NCBI RefSeq assembly: GCF_000280905.1
Contig: NZ_ALAP01000102.1
Coordinates: 1 to 36,617, forward strand
Direction of reading: 5' to 3'
DNA from: Streptomyces sp. AA1529
GTDB taxonomy: Bacteria > Actinomycetota > Actinomycetes > Streptomycetales > Streptomycetaceae
DNA: 36,617 bases
A program made the translations under genes and the position numbers. Below the pieces are notes generated by a model that saw only the letters and a list, made by a program, of their open reading frames with translations, was not told the origin of the DNA and did not search any database. This document shows positions 1 to 8,864 of this stretch, piece after piece. The stretch's first letter is position 1. Every line of letters begins with the position of its first letter.

Positions 1-82
1 CCCCGGGCGCCCAGCGGCGCGTTCCACCGTGGTCGTCCCCGAGGCGGCTCCCGGGGTGCGAGCGGGCGGCCGACTGCCCCGC

Positions 83-103
83 GTACCGCGCAGCGCGCGG
101 TAC
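83..103. other. Perfect hairpin upstream of secDF
   Basis: A 9-bp perfect inverted repeat (GTACCGCGC, then AGC, then GCGCGGTAC) lies 20 bp before the secDF start. No T-tract follows it. It could end an upstream transcript from outside the window or act as a leader hairpin for secDF. Nothing else could be assigned in the first 117 bases. Confidence 0.5.
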
Positions 104-123
104 CTCTTCAGCCTGGAGTGGTC

Positions 124-2493
124 GTGTCCCGTACGCCCCGCCGTACCTCTGCCGCCGGTGCCCAGCGCCGGTCCCGCGCGCCGCTGTGGCGCGCGCTGCT
201 GGCCTGCGTCGCCGTAGGAGTCTCGCTCTTCTTCGCCCTGAGCGCCCCGCCCCGGCTGGGGCTGGACCTCAAGGGCGGCACCCATCTCGTCCTCCAGACG
301 CGGGACGGTCCCGGCGTGCGCGCCGACGGGGCCGCCACCGACCGTGCGCTGGAGGTCCTCCGCAAGCGCGTCGACGCGCTGGGCGTCGCCGAGCCCTCGC
401 TGTCCCGGGCGGGGGAGAACCGGATCGTCGTGGAACTGCCCGGGGTGCAGGACCCCCGGGAGGCCGCCGAGGTGATCGGCCGTACCGCCCAGCTCACCTT
501 CCACCCGGTCGAGCAGGTCACCGACCGGCGCGCGCCCGCCGAGGAACGCAGCGGGCAGGATCCCGGCGGCGCCAGGACCCTGCGCGACCCGGACGCCGCG
601 GGCGCCTTCCTCCGGCTGGGGCCGGCGGCGCTGACCGGCGAGGGCGTGCGGGACGCCGCGGCGCGGTTCGACACCGAGCAGGGCAGCGGCTGGAACGTGA
701 CCGTCGACTTCCGCGACGGTGCCTCCGGCCGGTGGGCGGAGCTGACCGGTCGGGCCGCCTGCCGGGCTCCGGACGCCCCGCAGCGCCGGGTGGCCATCGT
801 GCTGGACGACCGCGTGGTCTCCGCACCGCACATCCAGCACAGCGTCCCCTGCCGCACCGGGATCACCGGCGGCTCCACGCAGATCACCGGCGGCTTCGAC
901 GACGAGGAGGCCAAGGACCTGGCGGCCCTCGTCAAGGGCGGCGCGCTGCCCGTACCCGTCGAGGTGGTCGAGCAGCGGACGGTGGGTCCCACGCTGGGCG
1001 CCGACGCCATCCGGGCGAGCGCTCAGGCAGCGGTCGTCGGGCTGATGTGCACGGGTCTGTTCCTCACCCTCGTCTACCGCCTGCTGGGCGGGCTGGCCAC
1101 CCTCGCCCTCGTGGTGTACGGCCTGCTCTCCTACGCGGCACTCGTCGCTCTCGGAGCCACGCTGACGCTGCCGGGACTGGCCGGATTCGTCCTCGCCATC
1201 GGCATGGCGGTCGACGCCAACGTCCTGGTCTTCGAACGCGCCCGGGAGGACTACGGCCGCCCCGCCACGCGGCCGGACAAGGGCCGCTCCGGACGGGATC
1301 TGCCGCGGGCGCTGCGGATCGGTTTCCGGCAGGCGTACAGCGCCGTCATCGACTCCAACGTCACCACACTGCTCGCCGCCGGGCTGCTGTTCGTGTTCGC
1401 GACCGGGCCGGTCAAGGGATTCGGCGTGACGCTCTCGCTGGGCGTGCTGGCCTCGATGGTCTCCGCGATGGTCGTCACACGGGTGCTCGCCGAGTGGGCC
1501 GTGCGGCGCCGCGGCGTGCGGCGGCACCCCGGGATCACCGGTCTGGCGGGCCGCTCGCGGCTGCGCGGCTGGCTGGCCTCGCGCAAGCCGCGGCTGGCGC
1601 GCCGCCCCGGCCTGTGGCTGAGCGTGATGGGCGGACTGGTCCTGGCGGCCCTCGCCGGGATCGGACTGCGCGGCCTCGAGTTCGGCGTGGAGTTCACCGG
1701 GGGCCGCCTGATCGAGTACAGCACCGGCCGGCCCGTCGGCGCCGACACCGCACGGCAGGCCGTGGCCGACGCCGGCTTCCCGCGCGCCGTGGTGCGGGAG
1801 GCGGGCGACGGCGGGGTCTCGGTGCGCACCGAAGCGCTCGGCGAGGGCGGCAGCGCGCGCATTCAGCAGGAACTGCGCGAGGTCGGCGGCCGGATCACGG
1901 TCGAGCGGGACGAGACGGTCGGCCCCAGCCTCGGCGCCGAGCTGCGGGACAAGGCGCTGCTGGCGCTGGCCCTCGCCGTCGGCGCCCAACTGCTGTATCT
2001 GAGCGTCAGGTTCCGCTGGACGCTGGCCACCGCCGCGGTCGCCGCGATGGTGCAGGACGTGCTGCTGGTCGTCGGCCTGTTCGCCTGGCTCGGCAAACCG
2101 GTCGACAGCGTCTTCCTCGCCGCGCTGCTGACCGTCGTCGGATACTCGGTCAACGACACCGTGGTCGTCCTCGACCGGCTCCGCTCCATGCGCCGCGCCG
2201 ACCGCTCCCGGCCGCTGCCCGACCTGGCCGACGCCGCCGTGCTGCGCACCCTGCCGCGCACCGTGAACACCGGTATGGGGGCGCTGTTCATCCTCGTCGC
2301 GCTGGCGCTGCTGGGCGGTGACTCGCTGACCGACTTCTCGGTGGCGCTGCTGGCCGGCGTGGTGCTCGGAATGGTGTCCACGGCGCTCACGGCCGCACCG
2401 CTGGCCGCGGTGCTGGAGCGGTGGCGGCCGGAACCGCGGCGGTCGGTGCCGGAACGGCGGCGCGCCGGGAACGACTCGGGCGCCGTCGTGTAG
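124..2493 (+). CDS. secDF: Fused protein-export membrane protein SecDF
   Basis: This is a SecD-SecF fusion of about 789 residues, an accessory proton-driven motor of the Sec translocon that pulls secreted proteins through SecYEG. A first membrane helix (about residues 20-40) is followed by the SecD signature GLDLKGGTHLVLQT and a periplasmic P1-like region to about residue 300. The first six-helix block holds the conserved GMAVDANVLVFERAR motif. The SecF half starts near residue 500 with FTGGRLIEY and ends with a helix block holding VGYSVNDTVVVLDRLR. GTG at 124 is preferred because GGAG lies five bases upstream; GTG at 118 would have GGAG touching it. Streptomyces usually also keep separate secD and secF genes, so this is probably the additional fused copy. 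A strong hairpin follows the stop. Confidence 0.93.
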   Translation: MSRTPRRTSAAGAQRRSRAPLWRALLACVAVGVSLFFALSAPPRLGLDLKGGTHLVLQTRDGPGVRADGAATDRALEVLRKRVDALGVAEPSLSRAGENRIVVELPGVQDPREAAEVIGRTAQLTFHPVEQVTDRRAPAEERSGQDPGGARTLRDPDAAGAFLRLGPAALTGEGVRDAAARFDTEQGSGWNVTVDFRDGASGRWAELTGRAACRAPDAPQRRVAIVLDDRVVSAPHIQHSVPCRTGITGGSTQITGGFDDEEAKDLAALVKGGALPVPVEVVEQRTVGPTLGADAIRASAQAAVVGLMCTGLFLTLVYRLLGGLATLALVVYGLLSYAALVALGATLTLPGLAGFVLAIGMAVDANVLVFERAREDYGRPATRPDKGRSGRDLPRALRIGFRQAYSAVIDSNVTTLLAAGLLFVFATGPVKGFGVTLSLGVLASMVSAMVVTRVLAEWAVRRRGVRRHPGITGLAGRSRLRGWLASRKPRLARRPGLWLSVMGGLVLAALAGIGLRGLEFGVEFTGGRLIEYSTGRPVGADTARQAVADAGFPRAVVREAGDGGVSVRTEALGEGGSARIQQELREVGGRITVERDETVGPSLGAELRDKALLALALAVGAQLLYLSVRFRWTLATAAVAAMVQDVLLVVGLFAWLGKPVDSVFLAALLTVVGYSVNDTVVVLDRLRSMRRADRSRPLPDLADAAVLRTLPRTVNTGMGALFILVALALLGGDSLTDFSVALLAGVVLGMVSTALTAAPLAAVLERWRPEPRRSVPERRRAGNDSGAVV

Positions 2494-2498
2494 CCGGC

Positions 2499-2521
2499 CC
2501 GCCGGGCGGGGCGCCCGGCGG
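2499..2521 (+). terminator. Hairpin terminator after secDF
   Basis: A 10-bp GC-only stem with a 3-base loop begins six bases after the secDF stop (core GCCGGGCG-GGG-CGCCCGGC). There is no U-tract, as is common for Streptomyces terminators. It separates secDF from the photolyase transcript. Confidence 0.6.
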
Positions 2522-2706
2522 CGTGCGCGCCGTCGGCCCCGCCCGGGTGCCGGGTGCCGGGGACGACGAGCCGACACGCGGGCCGCCTGTCAACAGCGCG
2601 ACCGGTGGCGCGAGATGCTGGGCCGCCGGGCCTCCGCGGGGCGCCGGCCGGGAGGCGGCCGGCGCCCCGCGGAGACCCGGCCCCACCACCGACACAGGAG
2701 CAGTAC

Positions 2707-4077
2707 ATGGCCGTCTCCGTCGTACTCTTCACCCGCGACCTCCGTCTGCGCGACAACCCGCCGCTGCGGGAAGCCCTCGCCGCCGGCGACGCGGTGGTCC
2801 CGCTCTTCGTCCGGGACGACGCCATCAGCGCCGCCGGGTACGCCGTGCCCAACCGGCGCGCGTTCCTCGCGGACTGCCTGGCCGACCTCGACCGGCAGTT
2901 GCGGGAGCGGGGCTCCCGCCTCGTGGTGCGCAGCGGGGACGTCGTCGAGCAGGTGTGCCGGGTCGCGCACCAGGCCGGTGCCGCCGAGGTCCACATGTCC
3001 GCCGACGTCAGCGCCTACGCCGGCCGGCGGGAGGAGCGGCTGGCCGCGGCCCTGGAGTCGGCGGGCCGGAGGCTGCGGGTGCACGACCGGGTGGTCACGG
3101 CGGTGGCTCCGGGGGAGATCACCCCCGCCGGGAAGGACCACATGGCGGTCTTCACCCCGTACTTCCGGCGCTGGGAGAAGGACCACCAGCGTGACGTCCT
3201 GGGCGCGCCCCGGCGCGTCCCCGGGATCGAGGACGTCCGCGGGGAGGAGATCCCGGCCAGGGCGGCGGTGCGGGAGGTCTCGCCCGGCGTCCCGGCGGGC
3301 GGCGAGACCGCGGGCCGCAAGCGGTTCACCGACTGGCGCCGCTCCGGCATGGACTCCTACGAGGAGCGGCACGACGACCTGGCCGGAGACGCCACCTCGC
3401 GACTGTCCCCGCACCTGCATTTCGGCACCCTCTCGCCCGTCGAACTCGTCGCCAGGTCCCGCGAGAAGGGCGGCGCCGGCGCCGACGCGTTCGTGCGTCA
3501 GCTCGCCTGGCGGGACTTCCACCACCAGGTGCTCTGCGCCCGGCCGCGGTCCGGGCACGCCGAGTACCGCTCGCACCAGGACCGCTGGCGCACCGAGGAG
3601 GAGGCACCGGAGGAGGTCGCCGCCTGGAAGCAGGGCGCCACCGGGTTCCCGGTGATCGACGCCGCCCTGCGCCAACTCCGCCACGAGGGCTGGATGCACA
3701 ACCGGGGCCGCCTGCTGGTCGGCAGCTTCCTCACCAAGACCCTGTACATCGACTGGCGCGTCGGAGCCCGGCACTTCCTCGATCTGCTGGTGGACGGGGA
3801 CATGGCCAACAACCAGATGAACTGGCAGTGGGTGGCCGGCACCGGCACCGACACCCGACCCAACCGCGTCCTCAACCCGATCACCCAGGCCAAGAAGTAC
3901 GACCCGCAGGGCGACTACGTCCGCCGCTGGGTACCGGAACTGGCGCAGCTGGCCGGCCGTACGGTCCACGAGCCGTGGAAACTGGACGATCGGCAGCGGG
4001 CGGCTCTGGACTACCCCGAGCGGATCGCCGACCTCGCGGCGGCTTCCGGCCGCTTCCTGCGTGCGCGCGGCAAGTGA
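2707..4077 (+). CDS. phr: Deoxyribodipyrimidine photolyase (class I CPD type)
   Basis: A 456-residue FAD photolyase that repairs cyclobutane pyrimidine dimers using blue light. The N-terminal alpha/beta antenna domain begins VVLFTRDLRLRDNPPL. The C-terminal helical FAD domain has RLSPHLHFGTLSP, GWMHNRGRL and the family signature NNQMNWQWVAGTGTD, which carries the last Trp of the electron-transfer triad. It ends with the usual LNPITQAKKYDPQGDYVRRW block. Length is normal. The ATG at 2707 has AGGAG six bases upstream; the open frame before it lacks support. A second photolyase-family gene starts 17 bases downstream, so the two are probably co-transcribed. Streptomyces enzymes of this type often use a deazaflavin antenna; that is family knowledge, not read from the sequence. 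Confidence 0.93.
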   Translation: MAVSVVLFTRDLRLRDNPPLREALAAGDAVVPLFVRDDAISAAGYAVPNRRAFLADCLADLDRQLRERGSRLVVRSGDVVEQVCRVAHQAGAAEVHMSADVSAYAGRREERLAAALESAGRRLRVHDRVVTAVAPGEITPAGKDHMAVFTPYFRRWEKDHQRDVLGAPRRVPGIEDVRGEEIPARAAVREVSPGVPAGGETAGRKRFTDWRRSGMDSYEERHDDLAGDATSRLSPHLHFGTLSPVELVARSREKGGAGADAFVRQLAWRDFHHQVLCARPRSGHAEYRSHQDRWRTEEEAPEEVAAWKQGATGFPVIDAALRQLRHEGWMHNRGRLLVGSFLTKTLYIDWRVGARHFLDLLVDGDMANNQMNWQWVAGTGTDTRPNRVLNPITQAKKYDPQGDYVRRWVPELAQLAGRTVHEPWKLDDRQRAALDYPERIADLAAASGRFLRARGK

Positions 4078-4094
4078 ACCGGAGCTGATTCCCC

Positions 4095-5609
4095 GTGCCC
4101 ACCTCTCCCCGCGCCCACTGGCTCTTCGGCGACCAGCTCGGCCCGCACTTCCTCACCCCCGGCCCGGACGGCCCCGCCGGGAACGCGCCACTGGTCATGA
4201 TCGAGTCGCGGGCGGTGTTCCGCCGCCGGTCCTTCCACCGGGCCAAGGCGCACCTGCTGCTGTCCGCGATGCGCCACCGCGCCGCCGAACTCGGCGACCG
4301 GGTCACCTATGTGCGCGCCGAAACCTACCGCGAGGGACTGCGGACCGCCCTGGGCGGCCGGAGCGCCACGGTCCACCACCCCACCTCGCGCGCCGCCCTC
4401 GGGCTGGTGCAGAGCCTGCCGCAGGTCGCGCTCCTGCCGGCGCGCGGCTTCCTGGTCGACCAGGAAGCCTTCCGCACCTGGGCGGACGGGCATGCGGGCG
4501 CCCGGCTGCGGCAGGAGGGCTTCTACCGGTGGGTCCGCCGCGACCACGATCTGCTGATGGACGGCGACCAGCCGCTGGGCGGCCGCTGGAACCTGGACAG
4601 CGACAACCGCGAACCCCCGCCCGGGGACCGTGCGACGCTTCCGGTGCCGGCGCCCTACCGGCCCCGCGAGGACGAGATCGATGACGAGGTGCGCCACGAC
4701 CTCGACACCTGGGAGCGCACGGGGGAGGTCCGTTTCGTCGGCCGCGACGGGCCGCGCCGCTTCCCCGCCACCCGCCGCGAGGCGCTCGCCGCGCTGCGCC
4801 GCTTCCTCGCGGACCGGCTGCCCACCTTCGGGCCGTACGAGGACGCCATGCTCGCGGCCGATCCGGTGCTCAGCCACAGCCTGCTGTCCTCCTCGCTCAA
4901 CCTCGGGCTGCTGGACCCCTGGGAGGTGCTGGAGAGGGCCGAGCGGGCCTACCGGGCCGGGGAGGCCCCGCTCAACAGCGTGGAGGGGTTCGTCCGGCAG
5001 ATCTGCGGCTGGCGCGAGTACGTCTGGCAGCTGTACTGGTACTTCGGCGAGGGCTACCGGCGTGCCAACCGGCTGCGGCACCGGGCCCCGCTGCCCGAGT
5101 GGTTCGCCGCGCTGGACGCGGACGCCGTCGAGGCCCGCTGCCTGCACACGGTGCTGGCCCAGGTCCGCGACACCGGCTGGACCCACCACATCCCCCGGCT
5201 GATGGTGCTGGGCTCCTACGCGCTCCAGCGCGGCTGGGACCCGGCCGCGGTCACCGACTGGTTCCACCGCAGCTTCGTCGACGGCTACGACTGGGTCATG
5301 CTGCCCAACGTCGTGGGAATGTCGCAGTACGCGGACGGCGGCCGGATGACCACCAAGCCCTACACCTCGGGCGGCGCCTATGTGAACCGGATGAGTGATC
5401 TGTGCGCGGGCTGCGCCTACCGGCCCGACGTGCGGGTGGGCGACCGCGCCTGCCCCTACACCGCCGGGTACTGGTCCTTCCTGCACCGGCACCGGGAGGC
5501 GTTCGCGCACAACGCGCGGATGGCGCAGCCGGTCCGCGGACTGGAGCGGCTCCGCGATCTGGACGCGCTGCTGGAACAGGAGAAGGAGCGCGGGGACGGG
5601 GCCCCCTGA
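4095..5609 (+). CDS. FeS-type bacterial cryptochrome/photolyase (DPRP family, PhrB-like)
   Basis: A 504-residue member of the deoxyribodipyrimidine photolyase-related family, whose studied members (Agrobacterium PhrB, Rhodobacter CryB) are (6-4) photolyases or cryptochromes carrying FAD, a lumazine antenna and a 4Fe-4S cluster. It begins with the family hallmark LFGDQLGPHF. The C-terminal domain carries QICGWREYVW, then LCAGC and RACPYTAGYW; these four cysteines fit the known Fe-S ligands. VMLPNVVGMSQYADGG and TTKPYTSGGAYVNRMS are also typical. GTG at 4095 is preceded by GGAG ten bases upstream. It follows phr by 17 bases, so one transcript may supply repair of both main UV lesions. Whether it repairs (6-4) lesions or signals light cannot be told from sequence. 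Confidence 0.9.
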   Translation: MPTSPRAHWLFGDQLGPHFLTPGPDGPAGNAPLVMIESRAVFRRRSFHRAKAHLLLSAMRHRAAELGDRVTYVRAETYREGLRTALGGRSATVHHPTSRAALGLVQSLPQVALLPARGFLVDQEAFRTWADGHAGARLRQEGFYRWVRRDHDLLMDGDQPLGGRWNLDSDNREPPPGDRATLPVPAPYRPREDEIDDEVRHDLDTWERTGEVRFVGRDGPRRFPATRREALAALRRFLADRLPTFGPYEDAMLAADPVLSHSLLSSSLNLGLLDPWEVLERAERAYRAGEAPLNSVEGFVRQICGWREYVWQLYWYFGEGYRRANRLRHRAPLPEWFAALDADAVEARCLHTVLAQVRDTGWTHHIPRLMVLGSYALQRGWDPAAVTDWFHRSFVDGYDWVMLPNVVGMSQYADGGRMTTKPYTSGGAYVNRMSDLCAGCAYRPDVRVGDRACPYTAGYWSFLHRHREAFAHNARMAQPVRGLERLRDLDALLEQEKERGDGAP

Positions 5610-5834
5610 GGACGGCTGCCCCCGTGCCCGGGACGTGCGGCAGACCCCGGCCGGCGCGGGGCGCGTGCTGGGCCGTGCCGGCCGGACCTCCTCGACCACT
5701 CGGACCTTTCCGGCCCCGACACGCCCGGCGTGCTGGAAATCGGGCCTCCGCATGCGCTCGAATACGGACTGGCAGGCGAACCCGGCCGGTCCGCCTTCCC
5801 CTCCACTCCACCGGCGTCCGGCGAAGGGAGTCCT

Positions 5835-7253
5835 GTGGCTGTCCACCATGGTGCGGATCGCCGTGCCGACCCGCGGCGCGGGACGCTGTCGGTCAATCCG
5901 TTCCACGCGGTGGCCGACCCCGCCGAGACGATGGAGACGGTGCCCCCGGTGGACCGGCTGCCCGACGGGCCGATGCCGTCCGAGACCACCTACGAACTGG
6001 TGCGCGACGAGCTGATGCTGGACGGCAACGCCCGGCTGAACCTGGCGACCTTCGTCACCACCTGGATGGAGCCGCGGGCCGAGGCGCTGATGGCCGAGTG
6101 CAGCGCCAAGAACATGATCGACAAGGATGAGTACCCGCGCACGGCCGAACTGGAGCGCCGCTGCGTGGCGATGCTCGCCGACCTGTGGCACGCGCCGGAC
6201 CCGCAGCGTGCGGTGGGCTGCTCCACGACCGGGTCCAGCGAGGCCTGCATGCTGGCGGGGCTGGCCCTCAAGCGCCGCTGGACCCGGCGCAACGCCGACC
6301 GGTTCCGCACCGGTGCCCGGCCCAACCTCGTCATGGGTGTGAACGTGCAGGTGTGCTGGGAGAAGTTCTGCAACTTCTGGGAGGTGGAGCCGCGGGTGGT
6401 GCCCATGGAGGGGGAGCGCTTCCACCTCGACCCGCAGCGCGCCGCCGAACTCTGCGACGAGAACACCATCGGGGTCGTGGGCATCCTGGGCTCCACCTTC
6501 GACGGCTCCTACGAACCCGTGGAGGATCTCTGCGCGGAGCTGGACACGCTGCAGGAGCGGACCGGGCTCGACGTGCCCGTGCACGTCGACGGGGCGTCCG
6601 GTGCCATGGTCGCGCCGTTTCTCGACCCCGGCCTGGTGTGGGATTTCCGGCTGGAGCGGGTGGCCTCCATCAACACCTCGGGGCACAAGTACGGCCTGGT
6701 GTACCCCGGGGTGGGCTGGGCGCTGTGGCGCGACGCGGAGAGCCTTCCCGAGGAACTGGTCTTCCGGGTCAACTACCTCGGGGGCGAGATGCCCACGTTC
6801 GCGCTGAACTTCTCGCGGCCCGGCGCGCAGGTCGCGGCGCAGTACTACACCTTCCTCCGGCTGGGCCGGACCGGCTTCCGCGCGGTGCAGCAGGCCGCCC
6901 GGGACGTGGCCCGCAGCCTGGCCGAGCGGATCGCCGCGCTCGGCGACTTCCGGATGCTCACCCGGGGCGACCAGCTGCCGGTGTTCGCCTTCACCACGGC
7001 ATCCGGTGTCACCGCCTACAACGTCTTCGACGTCTCCCGCCGGCTGCGCGAGCACGGCTGGCTGGTGCCGGCCTACACCTTCCCGGCGAACCGGCAGGAT
7101 CTCTCGGTGCTGCGCGTGGTCTGCCGCAACGGTTTCACCGCCGACCTGGCGGACCTGCTGCTCGACTCGCTGGACCGGTCCCTGCCCGAGCTGCGAGGGC
7201 AGCCGGGTCCCTTGGAGCGCGACGAGCGGAAGGCGACCGGCTTCCACCACTGA
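5835..7253 (+). CDS. gadB: Glutamate decarboxylase (PLP-dependent)
   Basis: A 472-residue group II PLP decarboxylase that converts glutamate to 4-aminobutyrate and CO2 in the cytosol. The SINTSGHKYGLVYPGVGW block contains the PLP-binding lysine (about K285), HVDGASG supplies the aspartate pairing with the pyridine nitrogen, and the substrate region TTGSSEACMLAGLALKRRW is intact. The GTG at 5835 is chosen because AAGGGAG sits four bases upstream and the remaining N-terminus matches the family; the frame is open back to 5730 but that part is not family-like. No GABA antiporter lies next to it, so an acid-resistance role is not supported by context. It ends about 70 bases before a strong hairpin facing the convergent gene. 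Confidence 0.92.
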   Translation: MAVHHGADRRADPRRGTLSVNPFHAVADPAETMETVPPVDRLPDGPMPSETTYELVRDELMLDGNARLNLATFVTTWMEPRAEALMAECSAKNMIDKDEYPRTAELERRCVAMLADLWHAPDPQRAVGCSTTGSSEACMLAGLALKRRWTRRNADRFRTGARPNLVMGVNVQVCWEKFCNFWEVEPRVVPMEGERFHLDPQRAAELCDENTIGVVGILGSTFDGSYEPVEDLCAELDTLQERTGLDVPVHVDGASGAMVAPFLDPGLVWDFRLERVASINTSGHKYGLVYPGVGWALWRDAESLPEELVFRVNYLGGEMPTFALNFSRPGAQVAAQYYTFLRLGRTGFRAVQQAARDVARSLAERIAALGDFRMLTRGDQLPVFAFTTASGVTAYNVFDVSRRLREHGWLVPAYTFPANRQDLSVLRVVCRNGFTADLADLLLDSLDRSLPELRGQPGPLERDERKATGFHH

Positions 7254-7320
7254 TCCGGCGGGCCCCACCCCCGCCGTGCCGTCGGCGGTCCCGCGCGCCG
7301 CACCGGCCCGTGTCCACCGT

Positions 7321-7341
7321 CCCGGCCCCCGCGGGGCCGGG
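7321..7341. terminator. Bidirectional terminator hairpin
   Basis: A perfect 9-bp stem (CCCGGCCCC / GGGGCCGGG, loop CGC) lies between the convergent ends of the glutamate decarboxylase and the ABM-domain gene. It probably stops transcription from both sides. Confidence 0.6.
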
Positions 7342-7351
7342 CGACGGCGCG

Positions 7352-7681
7352 TCACGCCCTGGGTGCCAGTTCCGCCATGGCGCCCCAGCCCTGCTGGTCG
7401 GGAACGGTCACATTGATGATCTCGGGCGTCCGGGAGATCGCCGCGGACATCGTCTCCAGCCCGGCCGCGAAGTGGTCGGACCCGACGTGCGCGGCTGCGG
7501 CCGCGTCGTCGGCGAAGGCTTCCAGCAGGGTGAACCGGCGGGGCTCCGCGACGTCGCGGGACCAGTCGAAGAAGAGGTTGCCCGGCTCGGCGCGGGTGGC
7601 CTCGGTGAAGGGGCCCACCAGCGAGAGCCACTCCTCGGTGTACTCGGGGCGGACGGTGAAGCGTACGGCGATGAAGATCAT
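7352..7681 (-). CDS. Antibiotic-biosynthesis-monooxygenase (ABM) domain protein
   Basis: A 109-residue dimeric ferredoxin-like-fold protein of the ABM/YgiN group. It starts MIFIAVRFTVRPEYTEEW, contains EPGNLFFDWSRDVAEPRRFTLLEAFAD, and has the conserved H in AAAAHVGSDHF. Relatives are cofactor-free quinol monooxygenases or handle reactive carbonyl and quinone compounds. It starts only four bases after the ohrR stop on the same strand with a poor own ribosome site, so it is probably coupled to ohrR and induced with it by organic peroxides. The substrate is unknown. Confidence 0.85.
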   Translation of the reverse strand: MIFIAVRFTVRPEYTEEWLSLVGPFTEATRAEPGNLFFDWSRDVAEPRRFTLLEAFADDAAAAAHVGSDHFAAGLETMSAAISRTPEIINVTVPDQQGWGAMAELAPRA

Positions 7682-7685
7682 GTAC

Positions 7686-8252
7686 TCATGATGCCGAGCG
7701 CGGACGGCTCCGGCCAGCCGGGGTGCGGCCTCGGCCTGCCGCCGGGCGGGCGCCGGACGCGTCCTCCAGCAGGGCCGCCTCGTCCTCGGCGGCCGCGTCC
7801 AGGGCCCGGGTGAGCCGGTCGAGGCGGGTGCGCAGCTCGGCTGCTTCCGCCGCGTCGAAGCCCGCTGCCGCGGCGATCCGGCGCGGGACGCGCAGGGCGC
7901 GCTCGCGCAGCTGCCCGCCGTCCTCGGTGAGGTGTACCCGGACCGAGCGCTCGTCCTGTGCGGAGCGCTCGCGCCGGACGAGTCCGGCCGCCTCCAGTCG
8001 CTTGAGGAGAGGGGAGAGGGTGCCGGAGTCGAGCCGCAGACGCGCGCCCAGGTCCCGCACCGAGATCTCGCCGTGCTCCCAGAGCGCGAGCATCACCAGG
8101 TACTGCGGATAGGTGAGGCCGAGTTCCTTGAGCAGGACCCGGTAGACGCTGCCGAACGCGCGGGACGCGGCGTTGAGGGAGAAGCAGAGCTGGCGGTCCA
8201 GCCGGAGGAAGTCCTCCTCCACCGCGTCCGGGGGTGTCGGCACCTGGTTCAT
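7686..8252 (-). CDS. ohrR: Organic hydroperoxide sensor repressor OhrR (MarR family)
   Basis: A 188-residue MarR-family winged-helix repressor. The N-terminal DRQLCFSLNAASR contains the peroxide-sensing cysteine (C23), the only cysteine seen, as in one-Cys OhrR proteins. The wing helix-turn-helix spans about residues 60-100 (VRDLGARLRLDSGTLSPLLKRL, then RRERSAQDERSVRVHLT). Oxidation of C23 releases the repressor from DNA in studied relatives. It is divergent from ohr with a perfect palindrome between them, and upstream of a coupled ABM monooxygenase gene. The C-terminus carries roughly 40 extra residues rich in Ala, Arg and Gly relative to typical OhrR (about 150), which appears disordered. 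Confidence 0.92.
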   Translation of the reverse strand: MNQVPTPPDAVEEDFLRLDRQLCFSLNAASRAFGSVYRVLLKELGLTYPQYLVMLALWEHGEISVRDLGARLRLDSGTLSPLLKRLEAAGLVRRERSAQDERSVRVHLTEDGGQLRERALRVPRRIAAAAGFDAAEAAELRTRLDRLTRALDAAAEDEAALLEDASGARPAAGRGRTPAGRSRPRSAS

Positions 8253-8282
8253 GACCCCAGCCTACCGGCCCGAGGAGTTTGG

Positions 8283-8311
8283 TTGTGCACAATTTAATTG
8301 TGTGCTTCTAT
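8283..8311 (+). promoter_or_regulatory. ohr promoter with embedded OhrR operator
   Basis: A -35-like TTGTGC (8283-8288) and -10-like TTCTAT (8306-8311) are separated by exactly 17 bp. Inside the spacer is the perfect 15-bp palindrome CACAATT-T-AATTGTG (8288-8302), close to the OhrR box known from Bacillus (TACAATTAAATTGTA). Repressor bound here would cover the ohr promoter and lie within 50 bp of the ohrR start, giving joint autorepression. The AT-rich patch stands out sharply in its GC-rich surroundings. Confidence 0.8.
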
Positions 8312-8373
8312 TGTGCTCGCGGGCGGCCGGAGCGGCCGCACCGCGGTACATCGTCGAGAGGGATGGTCTTTCC

Positions 8374-8787
<414 letters not shown>

Positions 8788-8810
8788 CCGTGCCGCCGGG
8801 CGGGCACACC

Positions 8811-8847
8811 GGCGAGGGGGCACCGGCCCGGCCGGTACCCCCTCGCC
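8811..8847. terminator. Long bidirectional terminator between ohr and the acylase gene
   Basis: GGCGAGGGGG (8811-8820) pairs with CCCCCTCGCC (8838-8847). An inner ACCGGC/GCCGGT stem extends it past one mismatch to about 16 bp. It sits in the 77-base gap between two convergent genes. Confidence 0.7.
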
Positions 8848-8864
8848 TCCGCCTCCCGGTCACC

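Noticed and set aside
108..3969. Long frames antisense to secDF and phr
   Set aside because: Products are Arg/Ser/Pro-rich shadows of the real genes, a common artefact in very GC-rich DNA.
4011..7631. 1206-codon antisense frame over the photolyase and decarboxylase genes
   Set aside because: It is antisense to two clear enzyme genes and has no domain features.
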